Of a stretch of 64,000 bases of DNA, positions 25,621-35,765 are shown one piece after another; within the stretch, counting starts at the first letter, position 1; every line of letters starts with the position of its first letter. The DNA is taken from contig NZ_CP025615.1 of the NCBI RefSeq assembly GCF_002868735.1, positions 62,001 through 126,000 of the forward strand, read 5' to 3'. The notes under the pieces were generated by a model that saw only the letters and a list, made by a program, of their open reading frames with translations, was not told where the DNA came from and did no database searches. The DNA comes from Niveispirillum cyanobacteriorum (lineage in GTDB: Bacteria; Pseudomonadota; Alphaproteobacteria; Azospirillales; Azospirillaceae). A program made the position numbers and the translations under genes.

Positions 25621-25670
25621 TTGGGTTCAATATGATATCTGTAAGCTATCTGATATCATATTGAACCCAA
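25621..25670. repeat. Perfect 19-bp inverted repeat containing GATATC and a CTATCTGATAT motif
   Basis: The arm TTGGGTTCAATATGATATC (25621-25639) and its exact reverse complement (25652-25670) flank a 12-nt spacer. The 11-mer CTATCTGATAT at 25646-25656 straddles spacer and right arm. It lies between the epimerase start and the cysNC stop. No T-run follows on either strand, so a terminator is unlikely; a protein-binding or partition site is more plausible. The remainder of 25549-25697 shows nothing else. Confidence 0.7.
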
Positions 25671-25697
25671 CCTCGGTGCCGCCATTCCGAGTGCCCT

Positions 25698-27551
25698 TCA
25701 GTCCATGGATGGAATGATGCCGGTTTGGGCCAGATGACGCATAACCGCATCGGCCAGGAATGCCGCATCGCCGGCGCCGGTATCGAGGCGCAGATCGGGT
25801 TCCGTCGGAGGCTCGTAAGGGCTGCCGATACCTGTGAAGTTGGGCAGGGCGCCGGAACGCGCCTTGCGATATAGGCCCTTCACGTCGCGTGCCTCGCAGA
25901 TCTCCAGCGGGGTATCGACAAAGATCTCCAGAAACTCACCGGGCGGCAACAGAGACCGCGCCATCTCGCGGTCGGCACGGAACGGGCTGATCAGGCTGAC
26001 CAGCACGATCAGGCCGGCCTCAGCCATCAATTGTGCTACATGGGCGACGCGCCGGATATTCTCCACCCGGTCGGCGGGCATGAACCCCAGATCCCGGCAC
26101 AGGCCATGGCGGACATTGTCGCCATCCAGGCTCATCGTTCGGCAGCCCGCCGCATGCAGCCTCTGTTCGACCAGATCCGCGATGGTGGATTTCCCGGCCC
26201 CCGACAGGCCCGTGAACCACAGTACGCAAGGCCGGTGCCCATTGGCGGCTACCCGGTCCGACTTGCCCACCCGCATGGGCTGACGCTGGATATTGCCGGC
26301 CCGGCGAAGGCCGTGCAGGACCATGCCGCAGGCCAGCGTGGCATTGCTGTGACGGTCGATCAGGATGAAGCTGCCACAGGCCCGGCCATCGGCATAGGGT
26401 TCGGCGGGCAGGGGGCTGTCGAGCGACAGGTTACACAGGCCGACATCATTCAGCCCCAGCGCATGGGACGCCAGATGCTCCAGGCTGTTCACATCCACAC
26501 GATGCTTGATCTGGGTGATCTGTGCAGTCGCCGTGGCCGTGCCCATCCGGATCAGGTAGGTGCGGCCCGGCAGCAGCGGCTCGTCATGCATCCAGATGAG
26601 ATGGGCCGTGAACTGGTCGGTCACCTCGGGCTCCGCTCCCGGCGGCACCAGCAGGTCACCACGGCTCACATCGACATCGTCGGTCAGCACAAGCGTGACA
26701 GCCTGACCGGCGGCAGCCCGGTCACGGTCCCCATTCTGGGTGACAATGCGGGCAATGGTGCTGGCGCGGCCCGATGGCAGGACCCGCACGGGCGCACCCG
26801 GCTGGATCGCGCCCGCCGCCACGGTGCCGGCCAGGCCCCGGAAGTTCCCGTCCGGGCGCACGACCCATTGCACCGGGAACCGGAAAGGCCCGTCGGACGC
26901 GTCCGACGTTGCCGGGGCTGCTTCCAGCATAGCCAGCAGCGGGCCCCCCGCATGCCAGGGCGTATGGGCTGACGTCCGGGTAACATTGTCCCCCGTCAAT
27001 GCAGAGAGCGGCACCGGCTGGATAGAGGTGAAACCCAAGGCGGCGGCAAAGGCCCGGTAATCTGCCACGATGGCCTCGAACCGGGCCTGGTCCCAACCGA
27101 TGGCATCCATCTTGTTGACTGCCAGCACCACCTGACGCACGCCCATCAGCGACAGGATGAAACTGTGACGGCGGGTCTGGGTCAGCAGCCCTTTGCGCGC
27201 ATCAACCAGCAGCACGGCCAGATCGGCGTTCGAGGCGCCCGTGGCCATGTTGCGGGTATATTGTTCGTGTCCCGGCGTATCGGCGACGATGAAGCGCCGC
27301 CGTGCCGTGCCGAAATAGCGATAGGCGACATCGATGGTGATGCCCTGTTCCCGCTCCGCCGACAGGCCGTCGACCAGCAGCGCCAGATCCAGGTTGCCCC
27401 GCCCTGTCGTGCCATGGCGTTCGCTATCCCGCGCCAGTGAGGCAAGCTGATCCTCTGGCACAGCGCCACAATCATGCAGCAGCCGGCCGATCAGGGTGGA
27501 TTTGCCGTCATCGACGGACCCACAGGTGATGAAGCGCAGCAGGGATACCAT
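25698..27551 (-). CDS. cysNC: Bifunctional sulfate adenylyltransferase large subunit / APS kinase
   Basis: 617 residues. About 1-420: CysN GTPase with [17 protein letters not shown] (P-loop), [19 protein letters not shown] and VNKMDAIGW. About 440-617: APS kinase with [20 protein letters not shown] and [18 protein letters not shown]. With CysD it converts sulfate and ATP to APS, and its own kinase domain makes PAPS. The fused form is that of NodQ/CysNC enzymes that feed sulfotransferases rather than only assimilation. Its ATG overlaps the cysD stop by one base (TGATG). The sulfotransferase at 14948-15763 is the likely consumer. Confidence 0.93.
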   Translation of the reverse strand: MVSLLRFITCGSVDDGKSTLIGRLLHDCGAVPEDQLASLARDSERHGTTGRGNLDLALLVDGLSAEREQGITIDVAYRYFGTARRRFIVADTPGHEQYTRNMATGASNADLAVLLVDARKGLLTQTRRHSFILSLMGVRQVVLAVNKMDAIGWDQARFEAIVADYRAFAAALGFTSIQPVPLSALTGDNVTRTSAHTPWHAGGPLLAMLEAAPATSDASDGPFRFPVQWVVRPDGNFRGLAGTVAAGAIQPGAPVRVLPSGRASTIARIVTQNGDRDRAAAGQAVTLVLTDDVDVSRGDLLVPPGAEPEVTDQFTAHLIWMHDEPLLPGRTYLIRMGTATATAQITQIKHRVDVNSLEHLASHALGLNDVGLCNLSLDSPLPAEPYADGRACGSFILIDRHSNATLACGMVLHGLRRAGNIQRQPMRVGKSDRVAANGHRPCVLWFTGLSGAGKSTIADLVEQRLHAAGCRTMSLDGDNVRHGLCRDLGFMPADRVENIRRVAHVAQLMAEAGLIVLVSLISPFRADREMARSLLPPGEFLEIFVDTPLEICEARDVKGLYRKARSGALPNFTGIGSPYEPPTEPDLRLDTGAGDAAFLADAVMRHLAQTGIIPSMD

Positions 27552-28453
27552 CAGAAATAGCCCTCCCGCTTCTTCTGCTCCATGGAGGCGCCGGCATCGG
27601 CATCGATCAGCCGGCCCTGGCGTTCCGACAGGCGGGACCCCGCCAGCTCGTCGATGATGGCCTCCAGCGTGTCGGCCTGGCTGTCGATGGCGCCGGTCAG
27701 CGGATAGCAGCCCAGGGTCCGGAACCGCACCTTCCGCATCTCTGGCACTTCCCCCGGCAGCAGGGGCAGACGGTGATCATCCACCATGATCCAGGTGCCG
27801 TCCCTCCACACGACAGGACGCGGCTTGGCGAAATAGAGCGGTACGATGGGAATGGCCTCACGCGCGATATAGGCCCAGACATCCTGCTCGGTCCAGTTGG
27901 ACAGGGGGAAGGCGCGGATGCTTTCGCCCTTGCCGATGCGCCCATTATAGAGATTCCAGAGTTCCGGGCGCTGATTGCGCGGGTCCCAACCATGATTTCG
28001 ATCTCGGAATGAAAATACCCGCTCCTTGGCGCGGCTGCGCTCCTCATCACGCCGCGCGCCGCCGAAGGCCGCATCGAAACCGAAATGATCCAGGGCCTGC
28101 TTCAATCCTTGTGTCTTCATGATGTCGGTATGCACAGCCGATCCGTGGCTGATCGGACCTACCCCCTGGGCGACGCCGTCGGGATTGGTATGGACCCGCA
28201 GTTCCAGCCCCAGGTCCGCCGCGATCTTGTCGCGGAAAAGGATCATCTCCCGGAACTTCCAGCCCGTATCGACATGCAGGAGGGGGAAGGGCAGGCGGCC
28301 TGGATAAAAGGCCTTCAGCGCCAGATGCAGCATCACGGCGCTGTCCTTGCCGATGGAATAGAGCATCACCGGTTTGCGGAACTGGGCGACCACTTCCCGG
28401 ATGATGTGGATGCCCTCCGCTTCCAGCTGATCAAGATGGGTCATGCTGCTCAT
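27551..28453 (-). CDS. cysD: Sulfate adenylyltransferase small subunit
   Basis: 300 residues, the normal CysD length. [20 protein letters not shown] is the PP-loop ATP-pyrophosphatase motif. [29 protein letters not shown] and the C-terminal QKKREGYF are invariant features of CysD/NodP. It forms the ATP sulfurylase heterodimer with the CysN half of the next gene, with which it overlaps by one base. The 28454-28619 gap upstream presumably holds the promoter; nothing else was seen there. Confidence 0.95.
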   Translation of the reverse strand: MSSMTHLDQLEAEGIHIIREVVAQFRKPVMLYSIGKDSAVMLHLALKAFYPGRLPFPLLHVDTGWKFREMILFRDKIAADLGLELRVHTNPDGVAQGVGPISHGSAVHTDIMKTQGLKQALDHFGFDAAFGGARRDEERSRAKERVFSFRDRNHGWDPRNQRPELWNLYNGRIGKGESIRAFPLSNWTEQDVWAYIAREAIPIVPLYFAKPRPVVWRDGTWIMVDDHRLPLLPGEVPEMRKVRFRTLGCYPLTGAIDSQADTLEAIIDELAGSRLSERQGRLIDADAGASMEQKKREGYF

Positions 28454-28619
28454 TTTGTTCCAGACATCGGCATAAGCGACCTTGGAGCACCGCCGCTAAT
28501 CTTCTCAAATTACAGGCATAAGCAACGGTCGGATGGGGGAGGCGCCAGCAGCGGCCCCCCCACAGGTCAGACAAACCCAGCGATCCGCTGCCTGCCAAGG
28601 GGCTCTGCGTTTGGTGTGC

Positions 28620-29984
28620 TCAGGGCTCGCGCAGGCCTTCCATCGTGTTGCTTAGTACCCGGTCCGCCAGATTTGCGATGATGGGGCGGCGACCAACGAC
28701 AATGTCCGCCTGCAGCGGCATGCCGGGAACCAGACGGACATCGCCCGCCACATTCTTCAGATCGACGGACTTGATCTCTGCCCGCACCCGATAGAAGCGT
28801 TCCGCCGCAGCGGAACCGTCATCGCGTGTCGTGAAGCTGTTCTCGCTGATGGCCCTGACTTCGGCCTTCACAGTGCCAAAGCGGGTGAATTCATAAGCGT
28901 TGAGCTTGACCTGAACCTCGTCTCCGACCTTCACGAAGCCCTGATCCATACCGGCGACCTCTGCTTCCACCTCCAGAGTGGCATTGGCCGGCATCAGGCT
29001 GACCAGCACCTCACCCGACGGTACCACCGAGCCAGTACCCACATCGGCGACACTGACCACCGTGGCATCGGCTGCCGCGCGCAGTTCCACCAGATCGCGC
29101 CGGAATTGCGCCTTGGACAGTTCATCCTCGACGGCGTTCAACTCGGTCTGTTTCGTGGCCAGTTCCTTGGTCAGCGCGGATTGCCATTCCTGGATATAGG
29201 CCTCACGCTCCGCCGTGATGCTCTGCAGCTCATGACGCGAGGTGATGACCTGCTGCTCGCTGTTGGACAGGTTGCGGGAAATCTCGGCTTTGCTGTCCTG
29301 TGCGATCAGGACGTTGAGCCGGCTGCCGACTTCCTTGCGGGCCAGGTCGGACCGCATCTGTTCAATTTCGCTGCTGACTTTCAGACGGGACCGGTAATGC
29401 TCGGCGTCGCGCAGGCCGCTGGCGATCTGACCATTGACGGCCTGTATACGCTGGTCGAACACGGCAATCCGGGATTCCCGCTCCGCCTGCCGAGCCTTCC
29501 AGATGGCATATTCGGTTTGTCCCGCCTTGTCGCCGTCCGCAGGCTTGGCAAGCGCTGCGCCGGCCTGTTCGGCCTGCAAGCGGGCAACCTGGGCCTTAAG
29601 GGCTTCACGTGAAGAGCTGAGCTGAGAGACATCAGCACTGGAAATCGTGGGATCAAGGACGACTAGAAGGTCATCCTTGATGACTGTCTGTCCGGGCCGT
29701 ACCAACACTTCACGCAGCACCGAGGATTCCAGAGGCTGCACCAGCAAGGTCGGCGTTCGCGACACCAACCGGCCAGGTGCCGACACGACCCGGTCGATCT
29801 CCACGACACAAGAAAGTGTAATCGCCAGAACGATCATAGCAAACAGCGCATGCACCGTCATCCGGACGCGCGGAGGGTAGGGAGCGCCAGTGATTTCCGC
29901 CATGTGGGACTGGAAATCATTGATCGACTGGTCGGCATTGTCGTAGCGGCTACTCGGCCGCAGGACCAGGGATCGACCGTTCAT
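28620..29984 (-). CDS. Type I secretion membrane fusion protein (HlyD family)
   Basis: 454 residues from the ATG at 29982-29984, which overlaps the end of the ABC transporter gene by 35 bp; the longer reading is an artefact. A single membrane segment lies at about residues 45-65 (LFAMIVLAITLSCVVEI). The lipoyl half-motif LVQPLESSVLREVLVRPGQTV follows, then a long coiled coil (about 120-310), then a beta-barrel region and RLVPGMPLQADIVVGRR, the HlyD signature. It should bridge the inner-membrane ABC transporter to an outer-membrane TolC-like channel, which is not encoded here. Confidence 0.9.
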   Translation of the reverse strand: MNGRSLVLRPSSRYDNADQSINDFQSHMAEITGAPYPPRVRMTVHALFAMIVLAITLSCVVEIDRVVSAPGRLVSRTPTLLVQPLESSVLREVLVRPGQTVIKDDLLVVLDPTISSADVSQLSSSREALKAQVARLQAEQAGAALAKPADGDKAGQTEYAIWKARQAERESRIAVFDQRIQAVNGQIASGLRDAEHYRSRLKVSSEIEQMRSDLARKEVGSRLNVLIAQDSKAEISRNLSNSEQQVITSRHELQSITAEREAYIQEWQSALTKELATKQTELNAVEDELSKAQFRRDLVELRAAADATVVSVADVGTGSVVPSGEVLVSLMPANATLEVEAEVAGMDQGFVKVGDEVQVKLNAYEFTRFGTVKAEVRAISENSFTTRDDGSAAAERFYRVRAEIKSVDLKNVAGDVRLVPGMPLQADIVVGRRPIIANLADRVLSNTMEGLREP

Positions 29985-32190
29985 TGCTGGGTGCTCCGGA
30001 GGGGGGCGGGGACTGGTGACGGTTCTGCTGGAACCAGAGATGGCGGTAGATCGGACAGCGTACGACCAGCTCATCATGGGTGCCGATATCGTAGACCTGA
30101 CCACGCTCCATGACGATGATCTGGTCGCAATCGACCAGCGAGGCAAGCCGGTGCGAAATCACCACCATCGTCCGGCCTTCAGCAATGTAGCGAAGGTTGT
30201 TGTTGACGATGCTTTCGCTTTCCGGATCAAGGGCGCTGGTGGCTTCGTCCAGGATCAGGATGGGGGGATCGACCAGCAGGGCGCGGGCGATGGCCAGCCG
30301 CTGACGCTGTCCACCCGACAGGTTGGTGGCGCCTTCGGTCAGGACCGTGTCGTAGCCGGCGGGCAGACGCTCAATGAACTCCTCGGCACCGGCCATCCGG
30401 GCGGCCTGGATGACGTCCTCAAAGGTCGCATCGGGGCGGGCGATGCCGATATTCTCGCGGATGGTGCCGGTGAACAGGAAATTATCCTGTAGCACGACCC
30501 CCAGATTGGCCCGCAGATGCGTCAGGTCCATCTGGCGCAGGTCGGTGCCATCGATCTTGATCAGGCCGTCATAATCCTGATGCAAGCCCTGCAGCATACG
30601 GGTGACGGTGGTCTTGCCAGACCCGCTGCGCCCCATGATGCCGGTGACGCTGCCTGCCGGCAATGCGAAGCTGACACGGTCCAGGGCATAGGATTGAGCG
30701 CCGGGATAACGGAACCGCACCTCATCGAAGAGGATGGCACCGGCAAAGCGGGGCCGCATCCCATGGGTTGACCGCGTATCTTCGGCTGGGATGTTGACCA
30801 GAGAGGATACCTGATCCAAGGCACCGCGAACCTCTTGAATACCCTGGAGGAGGCTCGCGATCTGGACGAAAGGTTGGGTGACGCGGCCTGCCAACATGGT
30901 GAAGGCGACCAGAGCACCGACGGCTACGGCCCCCTCCTTGCTGCTCAGCGCCAGATAACAACCTAACAGCAGCGAGCCGGAATAGATCAGCTTCTCAATG
31001 GGCTGAAGAATGGTTTGCGGCAGGTTCATCAGGAACTGCATGTCCCGGTGGGCTGTCACGGCTTCTGACGCAGCATCATCCCATTGCTGCCGGCGGCGTC
31101 CCTCCAGGGCCAGCGTCTTGATCGTCCGCATCCCATGGATGGTCTCGATCAACAGTGAGCCCTTTGCCTGCTCGGCACGAACCACACGACCATAAGCCCT
31201 TCCGACTGCCGGCATGAAGAGCAGGATGACCAAGAACATGATCAGCGCCAAGCCCAGCACGAAGAAGGTGAGAGGCGCGTGCATATAGAACATGACGGGC
31301 AGCAGCACGATCAACACCGTGCTGTCCAGCAGGGTGGAAAAGACCTGCCCGGTCAGAAAGTTACGGATGCGGTTGGCCTCAGAGATCTTGAAACTGATCA
31401 TACCTGTGGGCTGCCGCTCGAACACCTCGATGGGCAGGCCAATCAGCCGGTCGAAGATGTAGGTGCCGATCCGTGCATCGGTGCGCGCGGTTCCTTCAGC
31501 AACAAGCCACCGCCGCAGATACCCGAAGACCGTATCAAAGATCACGACAAAGAAGACCCCGACCGCCAGCACAAATAGGGTCGACATGCGCTGATGCACC
31601 AGCACCCGGTTGACCACCAGAAAATAGAGTAGGGGCGGCACCAGGGCGAAGAAGGACATAGCAAGTGCCGAGAGACCGACATCGCGGAAGATGCGCTTGT
31701 CCTTGGCCAACTGCCGGACCAGCCACCCAAGGCTGAAATCCTCCTCGGCTTGGCTGGCACCGTGCTTGCGCTTGAACAGAATGACCTCACCATCCCAAAT
31801 CTCTGACAGGCTGACGAGATCATGGGGCTGAGGTTGCATGCCATCCACCGGATGGCGGAGCGAAACCACGGGTGGCGATGATTGTGCATGCGCACTCACG
31901 AGGACTTGTGCCGTACCATCTTTCATGCGTAGCAGAGCGGGGACGGCTCGACCTAGACGCAGCAGATGCTCAAACCGCAGGCGGGTCCTTTGTGCCTTCA
32001 GGCCATTCTGCTCAGCAGCAGCAACGATGCTGGCCGCTGATACCTCTTCCGAGCTTCGGGCGAACTGTCGGATCAGCTGTTCCTGTGACAGATGCAAGCC
32101 GTGGTGGCGAGCGATGAAACGCAGGGCCTCCAGCATCGTGTGTGACGGAGGGCCAATATTCTCCTCCGTGTTCACATCCGCGTGCAACAT
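29950..32190 (-). CDS. Type I secretion ABC transporter with C39-like N-terminal domain
   Basis: 746 residues from the ATG at 32188-32190, which has AGAAGGGA just upstream. About 1-135: peptidase C39-like domain lacking the catalytic Cys (the region reads SHTMLEALRFIARHHG), so it binds rather than cleaves the substrate, as in HlyB. About 150-430: six-helix exporter domain. About 470-700: ATPase with GIMGRSGSGKTTVTRM, LSGGQRQRLAIARAL, ILILDEATSALD and MVVISHR. It is coupled to the downstream HlyD gene. The RTX protein at 42343-43269 is the best candidate cargo. Confidence 0.92.
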   Translation of the reverse strand: MLHADVNTEENIGPPSHTMLEALRFIARHHGLHLSQEQLIRQFARSSEEVSAASIVAAAEQNGLKAQRTRLRFEHLLRLGRAVPALLRMKDGTAQVLVSAHAQSSPPVVSLRHPVDGMQPQPHDLVSLSEIWDGEVILFKRKHGASQAEEDFSLGWLVRQLAKDKRIFRDVGLSALAMSFFALVPPLLYFLVVNRVLVHQRMSTLFVLAVGVFFVVIFDTVFGYLRRWLVAEGTARTDARIGTYIFDRLIGLPIEVFERQPTGMISFKISEANRIRNFLTGQVFSTLLDSTVLIVLLPVMFYMHAPLTFFVLGLALIMFLVILLFMPAVGRAYGRVVRAEQAKGSLLIETIHGMRTIKTLALEGRRRQQWDDAASEAVTAHRDMQFLMNLPQTILQPIEKLIYSGSLLLGCYLALSSKEGAVAVGALVAFTMLAGRVTQPFVQIASLLQGIQEVRGALDQVSSLVNIPAEDTRSTHGMRPRFAGAILFDEVRFRYPGAQSYALDRVSFALPAGSVTGIMGRSGSGKTTVTRMLQGLHQDYDGLIKIDGTDLRQMDLTHLRANLGVVLQDNFLFTGTIRENIGIARPDATFEDVIQAARMAGAEEFIERLPAGYDTVLTEGATNLSGGQRQRLAIARALLVDPPILILDEATSALDPESESIVNNNLRYIAEGRTMVVISHRLASLVDCDQIIVMERGQVYDIGTHDELVVRCPIYRHLWFQQNRHQSPPPSGAPSNERSIPGPAAE

Positions 32191-32312
32191 GCTGTCCCTT
32201 CTAACAAACCGCAACTCATGCCAACAGGTGTAGAGTGCAGCGCGAAATTGGCGGTTTCGGTAAGGTCAAGTCAAGTCCGGCGATGCCGGCCTATATCCAA
32301 AGAGGGCAGCGG

Positions 32313-33479
32313 CTACAGCAATGCCCGTAACCGGTCCATTTCCTGTCGGATGGCCATGGCGCGGTTGGCCAAGCCAGTATCCTCGACATCATTGACGTCA
32401 TGTGACGTGAAATGATCATCCGGTCGCCGCCAAGCCGCCGACCTCGCCTGTTCGGTGGCTTGACCTCGGTTACGCTTCTGCTGCCATTCCGCTCTGGATT
32501 TCGTAAAATAGTGATTGAGAACCAGGCGTTGGGCCTTTGGTACCGCGTGATTATCAGGGTGGCCCTGACTGCCGCCCAATTGCCAAAATTCATCGACGAG
32601 GCACCCCTGTGCAACCTGGGCCGTGTGGATATCGGGGCGAAGAACGGCGCGGGCTTGCACAATCGTCTTTACCAGATTGTTGCGGGGGTCTTGGGCATGT
32701 GCCCGGCGGGTAAACCGGCTCACCACCAATTCGTCGGTCTGCTCAAGATGGCCGTTGGAGCCGAACAGCCGCCAAGGCACCAAGAGCCCCGCCGCTGTTT
32801 CGTAATCCTTCAAGATTTCCGGAACGGTCTCGCAGCGCAGCGGGTTCAGGAATTCATCAGCGTCAATGAAGGCAACCCAGTGGCTGCGCTCCGCCAGACG
32901 GGCCAGGCCCGCGATGTAGGCAGGCCTTTGGACGGCCACACCCGGTATGTCCGGCCAGGGCACGTAATCGAGAATGCCGGCCCTTGCCAGTTTGGCCAGC
33001 AATTCACTGCTTCCGTCCGTGCTGCCGTTGTCGAAGATCACAAAATGCTCGACCCCGACAAGCCGATGATGGGCCAACCATTCCAGCAGATAAGGCCCTT
33101 CATTCTTGACGATAGCACAGACCGACAGGGTGATCGCTGGAGGCGCGTCCAGCGGCTCCAGCGGGCGGAAACGGAGGTTGGGTAATCTCAGGCGGGCTGG
33201 AGTCCCTGCCAGCGGGGTGCCATCAGGGACCTGTACGATCAGTTCCCCTGCACGACCATCCAAATGGCTGTCGGGTAATGAGACAAAGAATGCATGGTTC
33301 CCTGAACCGATGCCGGCAGCCTGGAGGTCAGGGCGGTGCGTCGCTGCGAGGCCGCTGGCCACGGGTTCGCCATTGAACAGGATACGAACCTCAACCCGTT
33401 CATCCGGATTAGACGGATTCCAGGCCCAGCCACAGACGGCCCGGCCACCAATACAGTCGAAATGTCCTTGTACAGACAT
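32313..33479 (-). CDS. Glycosyltransferase (GT2/GT92-like) with N-terminal beta module
   Basis: 388 residues from the ATG at 33477-33479, which overlaps the upstream stop (TGATG). About 1-95: beta-rich module with IGGRAVCGWAWNPSNPDERV and GIGSGNHAFFVSLP, the same module found twice in the next protein. About 115-340: glycosyltransferase core with VCAIVKNEGPYLLEWLAHHR, FDNGSTDGSSELL and WVAFIDADEFLNP (DxD), the pattern of the Glyco_tranf_2_4/GT92 type. It is predicted cytoplasmic. The module may position the enzyme on the glycan or on a partner; this is inference. Confidence 0.8.
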   Translation of the reverse strand: MSVQGHFDCIGGRAVCGWAWNPSNPDERVEVRILFNGEPVASGLAATHRPDLQAAGIGSGNHAFFVSLPDSHLDGRAGELIVQVPDGTPLAGTPARLRLPNLRFRPLEPLDAPPAITLSVCAIVKNEGPYLLEWLAHHRLVGVEHFVIFDNGSTDGSSELLAKLARAGILDYVPWPDIPGVAVQRPAYIAGLARLAERSHWVAFIDADEFLNPLRCETVPEILKDYETAAGLLVPWRLFGSNGHLEQTDELVVSRFTRRAHAQDPRNNLVKTIVQARAVLRPDIHTAQVAQGCLVDEFWQLGGSQGHPDNHAVPKAQRLVLNHYFTKSRAEWQQKRNRGQATEQARSAAWRRPDDHFTSHDVNDVEDTGLANRAMAIRQEMDRLRALL

Positions 33480-35650
33480 CAGCGCCCCCATGCCTGGCGG
33501 GGCGGTAGGGCCAGACCGGTAAAGGGGACGCCGTCAAGATTGAGGTTAGGGCTGTAATACGGGTCGGCCATGGCAAGATGGGACCAGCGGCGGCGCATAT
33601 ACAATTCCTCTTTCATGGCCCTGGCCCGTTTTTCAGGCGTGTCGTCGCGGCCCCGGCTGACGCTTTCATAATGGTACAGGTCGATATGGGGGGTCCAGAC
33701 GATGTTGCCCCCGCGTTCGCGCAAGCGTAGGCAGAGATCGACATCGTTGAACGCGACCGGCAGATTATCGGCATCGAAACCACCCAATGCCTGGAAATCG
33801 GCCTGGCGGATGAACAGGCAGGCGGCTGTGACGGCGCTGTAATTGCCGGCCACCTGCGTGCGGTAGAAATACCCTTCATCTGCTACGCCGACATGCTGGA
33901 AGGCATTTTCGGCCAGACCGCCGGTGCCGACGACGACACCGCCATGCTGTAGCATGTCATTGCCAAAGCGCAGACGCGCGCCGACGGCTCCAACCTCGGG
34001 CCGCGAGAGCAGGCCGATAGCGGTTTCCAGCCAGTCCGGCGTGATCAGTTCCACGTCATTATTGATGAAGCCCAGAATGTCCCCGTCGGCCTGGGCTGCC
34101 GCAAAGTTGTTCATGTCGGCGTAATTGAAGGGGGCGTCATAGGGAAGGACGCGGAAATGTCCCTGATGCTTTCCGGCCTCTAGCCAGGCCAGTGTTTCCG
34201 GTTGTTCGCTCTGATTGTCGATGATCAGGATTTCATAGTTCGGGTACTGGGTACGCTGCCGGATACTGTCCACGGCTGTGCGTAACAGGTTGAGCCGGTC
34301 GCGGGTGGGAATGATCAGGCTGATCCGGGGGTGGTTGGCGGGCAGCCTCCATCGAATGCGCCGCAGCCCCTGTTCGGGATTCATGATTTCCACCTCTGCG
34401 CTGCCAGACAGACAGGTCGCAATCAACTGCGCGATATCTGTGCTGACGGCCTGTGCCGGCGGGCGTTCCAGGCTGCCCAGCACCTCTGGCAGGCGCACGA
34501 TACGGGCCGGGTCGGCCGATAGGATCGCCCCGTACCGCATGCCGGCCAGGGTCCGCCGCTGGCCCTGTCGGGCCAGAACCTCCTCCCGGATCAGCGTGAC
34601 GCCCCGCATGTAATCCTGGGATAGCGCCAGATCGGGGCTCCAGGCTGGACGGAACCAGGGGAAGGGTTTGCCGTCACGCGTCACCTGCATGTCGGCATAG
34701 ACGATGTCCGCCCCCGTCTCCACGGCAAGGGACAGCAGCCGCTGTGCGGCATTGGCGAAGGGAATGGTGCCTTCATCGACGCACAGGAGATAGGAGCTGC
34801 CATCGGGCACCTTCAGGCGCAGAGCCCGTTCAGGCAGGTCTGCCGGCCAGTCAGCCAGCGAAACCTCTCCCGCCTGCGCCCGGTACCAGTCGGCGTAATA
34901 GGCGAACCCGACGGAGCGGGGCAGCAGGGCTTCGACATGGCGCAGATAGCAGTCGAGCAGTAACCCAGCTCCTTGCCGCGACGCCCCATCCGTGGAGGTC
35001 ATCAGCCGGCTTAATAGAGGTCGGGCACCTTCGGTAAGGCCAACGAAGCTGACAGGACTGCCGGGCAGGGGACCGTAATCTTCTGCGACCACGGTCACTT
35101 CACGTGTGACGCCATCCAGCATCCAGAAGGGCATGGGCAGGGAAAAGGCATGGTCTCCATTGCCGATGCCGGCATTGATCAGATCGCCGCGCCTTTCATC
35201 TGCATCCGTGGCAGAGACTTCCTGTCCATCGACCAGCGCACGTACACGCACGGTCCGGTCGGGGGCATGAGGGTGCCAGCACCAGCCTTTGATGTTCGTC
35301 CCCAGTACCGTATCGACATTGCCCCGGATCAGGGAGGCATCGCTGGCCAGTTCCGTCTCGTCCGGTACGGGCAGGTCGTCTTGTGTGAACAGGATGCTGC
35401 CGCTGGATGCTTCACACACCAGGAAAGGCTGACCGATCTTAAGATGGAGGGGGATGCGGAAGCCGCACCGGCCGTCGCCATGCCCGCCCTGGGCCACATC
35501 TTGCCTGTCCAGATTGGCCACACCAGCCGCCACTGGCTGGCCTTGTACTTCTACGCTCAACAGAAGGCGGCGTCCCGGCTCCGCGGAATTATAGGCCCAA
35601 CCGATAAGCACATTATCGATATATGATTCCAAATAGCCGATCACCCGCAT
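33479..35650 (-). CDS. GT2 glycosyltransferase with two N-terminal beta modules
   Basis: 723 residues from the ATG at 35648-35650. Two copies of a module of about 100 residues lie at about 1-100 (NVLIGWAYNSAEPGRRLL) and 115-215 (NIKGWCWHPHAPDRTVRV, then GIGNGDHAFSLPMP). A linker domain follows, then a GT2 domain at about 440-700 with RISLIIPTRDRLNLLRTAVD, ILIIDNQSEQPE, ILGFINNDVELI and VAFNDVDLCLRLRERG, the rhamnosyltransferase-like set. The tail carries YMRRRWSH. It is co-translated with the following gene, which shares the module. Confidence 0.82.
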   Translation of the reverse strand: MRVIGYLESYIDNVLIGWAYNSAEPGRRLLLSVEVQGQPVAAGVANLDRQDVAQGGHGDGRCGFRIPLHLKIGQPFLVCEASSGSILFTQDDLPVPDETELASDASLIRGNVDTVLGTNIKGWCWHPHAPDRTVRVRALVDGQEVSATDADERRGDLINAGIGNGDHAFSLPMPFWMLDGVTREVTVVAEDYGPLPGSPVSFVGLTEGARPLLSRLMTSTDGASRQGAGLLLDCYLRHVEALLPRSVGFAYYADWYRAQAGEVSLADWPADLPERALRLKVPDGSSYLLCVDEGTIPFANAAQRLLSLAVETGADIVYADMQVTRDGKPFPWFRPAWSPDLALSQDYMRGVTLIREEVLARQGQRRTLAGMRYGAILSADPARIVRLPEVLGSLERPPAQAVSTDIAQLIATCLSGSAEVEIMNPEQGLRRIRWRLPANHPRISLIIPTRDRLNLLRTAVDSIRQRTQYPNYEILIIDNQSEQPETLAWLEAGKHQGHFRVLPYDAPFNYADMNNFAAAQADGDILGFINNDVELITPDWLETAIGLLSRPEVGAVGARLRFGNDMLQHGGVVVGTGGLAENAFQHVGVADEGYFYRTQVAGNYSAVTAACLFIRQADFQALGGFDADNLPVAFNDVDLCLRLRERGGNIVWTPHIDLYHYESVSRGRDDTPEKRARAMKEELYMRRRWSHLAMADPYYSPNLNLDGVPFTGLALPPRQAWGR

Positions 35651-35765
35651 CTTTCCGACGTCCCTATCCGGATGACTGCCGAGAAAATGGCTATACACGG
35701 CTGCCACCGCCTTGGGCAAACCATACCCGCGAAAGCCTCCCTGTCCGCTCTATTCATGGCAGTAG

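Noticed and set aside
25621-25670. Inverted repeat as an intrinsic terminator
   Set aside because: No T-run follows the stem on either strand and the spacer is 12 nt, so a binding site is more likely.
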